A stretch of DNA of 64,000 nt, taken from positions 34,564,082 through 34,628,081 of the forward strand of contig NC_067207.1 in NCBI RefSeq assembly GCF_026262505.1, given 5' to 3'. The notes beneath the pieces are model-generated. The model had not been told where the DNA came from. It searched no databases and saw only the letters and a program-made list of their open reading frames with translations. This document shows, piece after piece, positions 63,572 to 64,000 of this stretch; positions within the stretch are counted from its first letter, which is position 1, and each line of letters begins with the position of its first letter. This DNA comes from Trichomonas vaginalis G3 (lineage: Eukaryota; Parabasalia; Trichomonadida; Trichomonadidae). The translations under genes were made by a program, and so were the position numbers.

Positions 63572-64000
63572 ATGAATTTTACAAAACCTCCGTTACCGTT
63601 CTTTGGAAATAAGAGTAAATGTAAAGATATTATATTGAGAGAACTTAAGAAACTACCGAATGGTCTAACATTTGTAGATTTGTTCGGTGGAAGTTTCTAT
63701 ATATCCCATTTGTGCCATACAATATTCCCAGACTCAAAGATTATATGCAATGACTTCGACAACTATATGGACCGTCTCAAACATATTCCAGACACAAACA
63801 ATATATTGAAAGAGTTAAAAGAAAAGATACCTATAGGTAAGATGGAACGTATACCATTAGATAACAAAAATATTGTGAGAGAGGTTTTGAAAAAAGCAGA
63901 ATATATAGACTGGGATAGTATATCTGCTAGACTATTATATAGTGGTTCTATAAGAGTTCATGACATTGAAACACTTATGTCAAAAGTTTTATATCTTAAC
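63572..64000 (+). CDS. D12-class (Dam-like) DNA adenine methyltransferase, 5' part
   Basis: 143 residues before the window ends. PPLPFFGNKSKCKDIILREL and LTFVDLFGGSFYISHLC fit the first motif of D12/Dam enzymes (K-x-x-G-x-K...h-x-D-x-F-G-G-S), which bind S-adenosylmethionine; IICNDFDNYMDRL fits the next N-D-x-x-x-x-h motif. The catalytic DPPY motif should lie beyond the end. The enzyme would methylate N6 of adenine. T. vaginalis DNA is known to carry N6-methyladenine. Its T-rich leader suggests it belongs to a Polinton-like element. Confidence 0.7.
   Translation, partial: MNFTKPPLPFFGNKSKCKDIILRELKKLPNGLTFVDLFGGSFYISHLCHTIFPDSKIICNDFDNYMDRLKHIPDTNNILKELKEKIPIGKMERIPLDNKNIVREVLKKAEYIDWDSISARLLYSGSIRVHDIETLMSKVLYLN

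Larger units (their letters stand above)
63312..64000. mobile_element. possible left end of a third Polinton-like element
   Basis: AGTAGTGGGGCTTCC at 63312 starts like the Polinton A tip (AGTAGTAGG) and is followed at once by a GC hairpin, as the tips of B are. Downstream genes have the element-type T-rich leader. The other end lies outside the window. Inference from these resemblances. Confidence 0.4.

Noticed and set aside
1-64000. Bacterial or giant-virus genome origin for the whole window
   Set aside because: Initiator elements, GRIP golgin, NEK kinase, eukaryotic tRNA signals and mariner/MULE/Polinton elements fit a protist nuclear genome; bacterial-like genes are isolated.

Overview
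The window is AT-rich protist nuclear DNA, most likely Trichomonas vaginalis or a close trichomonad. It has intronless, closely spaced host genes. Several host starts carry a trichomonad-type initiator (TCATTT or TCATTA) 11 to 20 bases upstream of the ATG. Families expanded in trichomonads are present (NEK kinase, Myb, long coiled-coil proteins, a bacterial-type oleate hydratase), together with Polinton/Maverick elements, a mariner and a MULE relic. Species assignment is inference from these traits.

Region 1 (1-13558) is host DNA. It holds the end of a Glu/Lys repeat gene with a frameshift, a discoidin-like protein, a sirtuin, a NEK-type kinase, two divergent long coiled-coil genes (one a GRIP-domain golgin) and a ubiquitin-fold protein.

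Region 2 (13559-35490) is Polinton A, 21.9 kb, with identical 204-bp terminal inverted repeats and a 6-bp target duplication (AATCTT). It carries a broken family B polymerase, integrase, primase-helicase, fibre-like proteins, minor capsid candidates, packaging ATPase and major capsid protein. A mariner (18906-20203) sits in its polymerase region. A 798-bp structured element (34674-35471) sits in its right terminal repeat.

Region 3 (35497-40985) is host DNA: an RNF10-like RING protein, tRNA-Ala(CGC), an oleate hydratase, a gene-poor stretch with a 121-bp tandem repeat, and the first part of a zinc-cluster gene.

Region 4 (40986-58540) is Polinton B, 17.6 kb. Its diverged terminal repeats each carry a copy of the same gene. 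Inside are ATPase, capsid and minor capsid genes, fibre-like genes with 210-bp repeats, integrase and polymerase. No target duplication was found.

Region 5 (58541-64000) is host DNA with a possible downstream part of the interrupted zinc-cluster gene, a chromodomain-like protein, a decayed MULE transposase, a gene-poor 1.7 kb and a Myb protein. At about 63312 a third Polinton-like element may begin; its first clear gene is a D12-class adenine methyltransferase that runs off the window.

Structures the gene list does not explain: inverted-repeat-flanked cassettes built from GGTGA/TCACC units in both Polintons; a family of paired GC-rich hairpins scattered inside and between element genes; a shared T-rich upstream motif on element genes; 47-nt hairpins near both tips of Polinton B with apparent compensatory changes; and a perfect three-armed palindrome in the 798-bp insertion.
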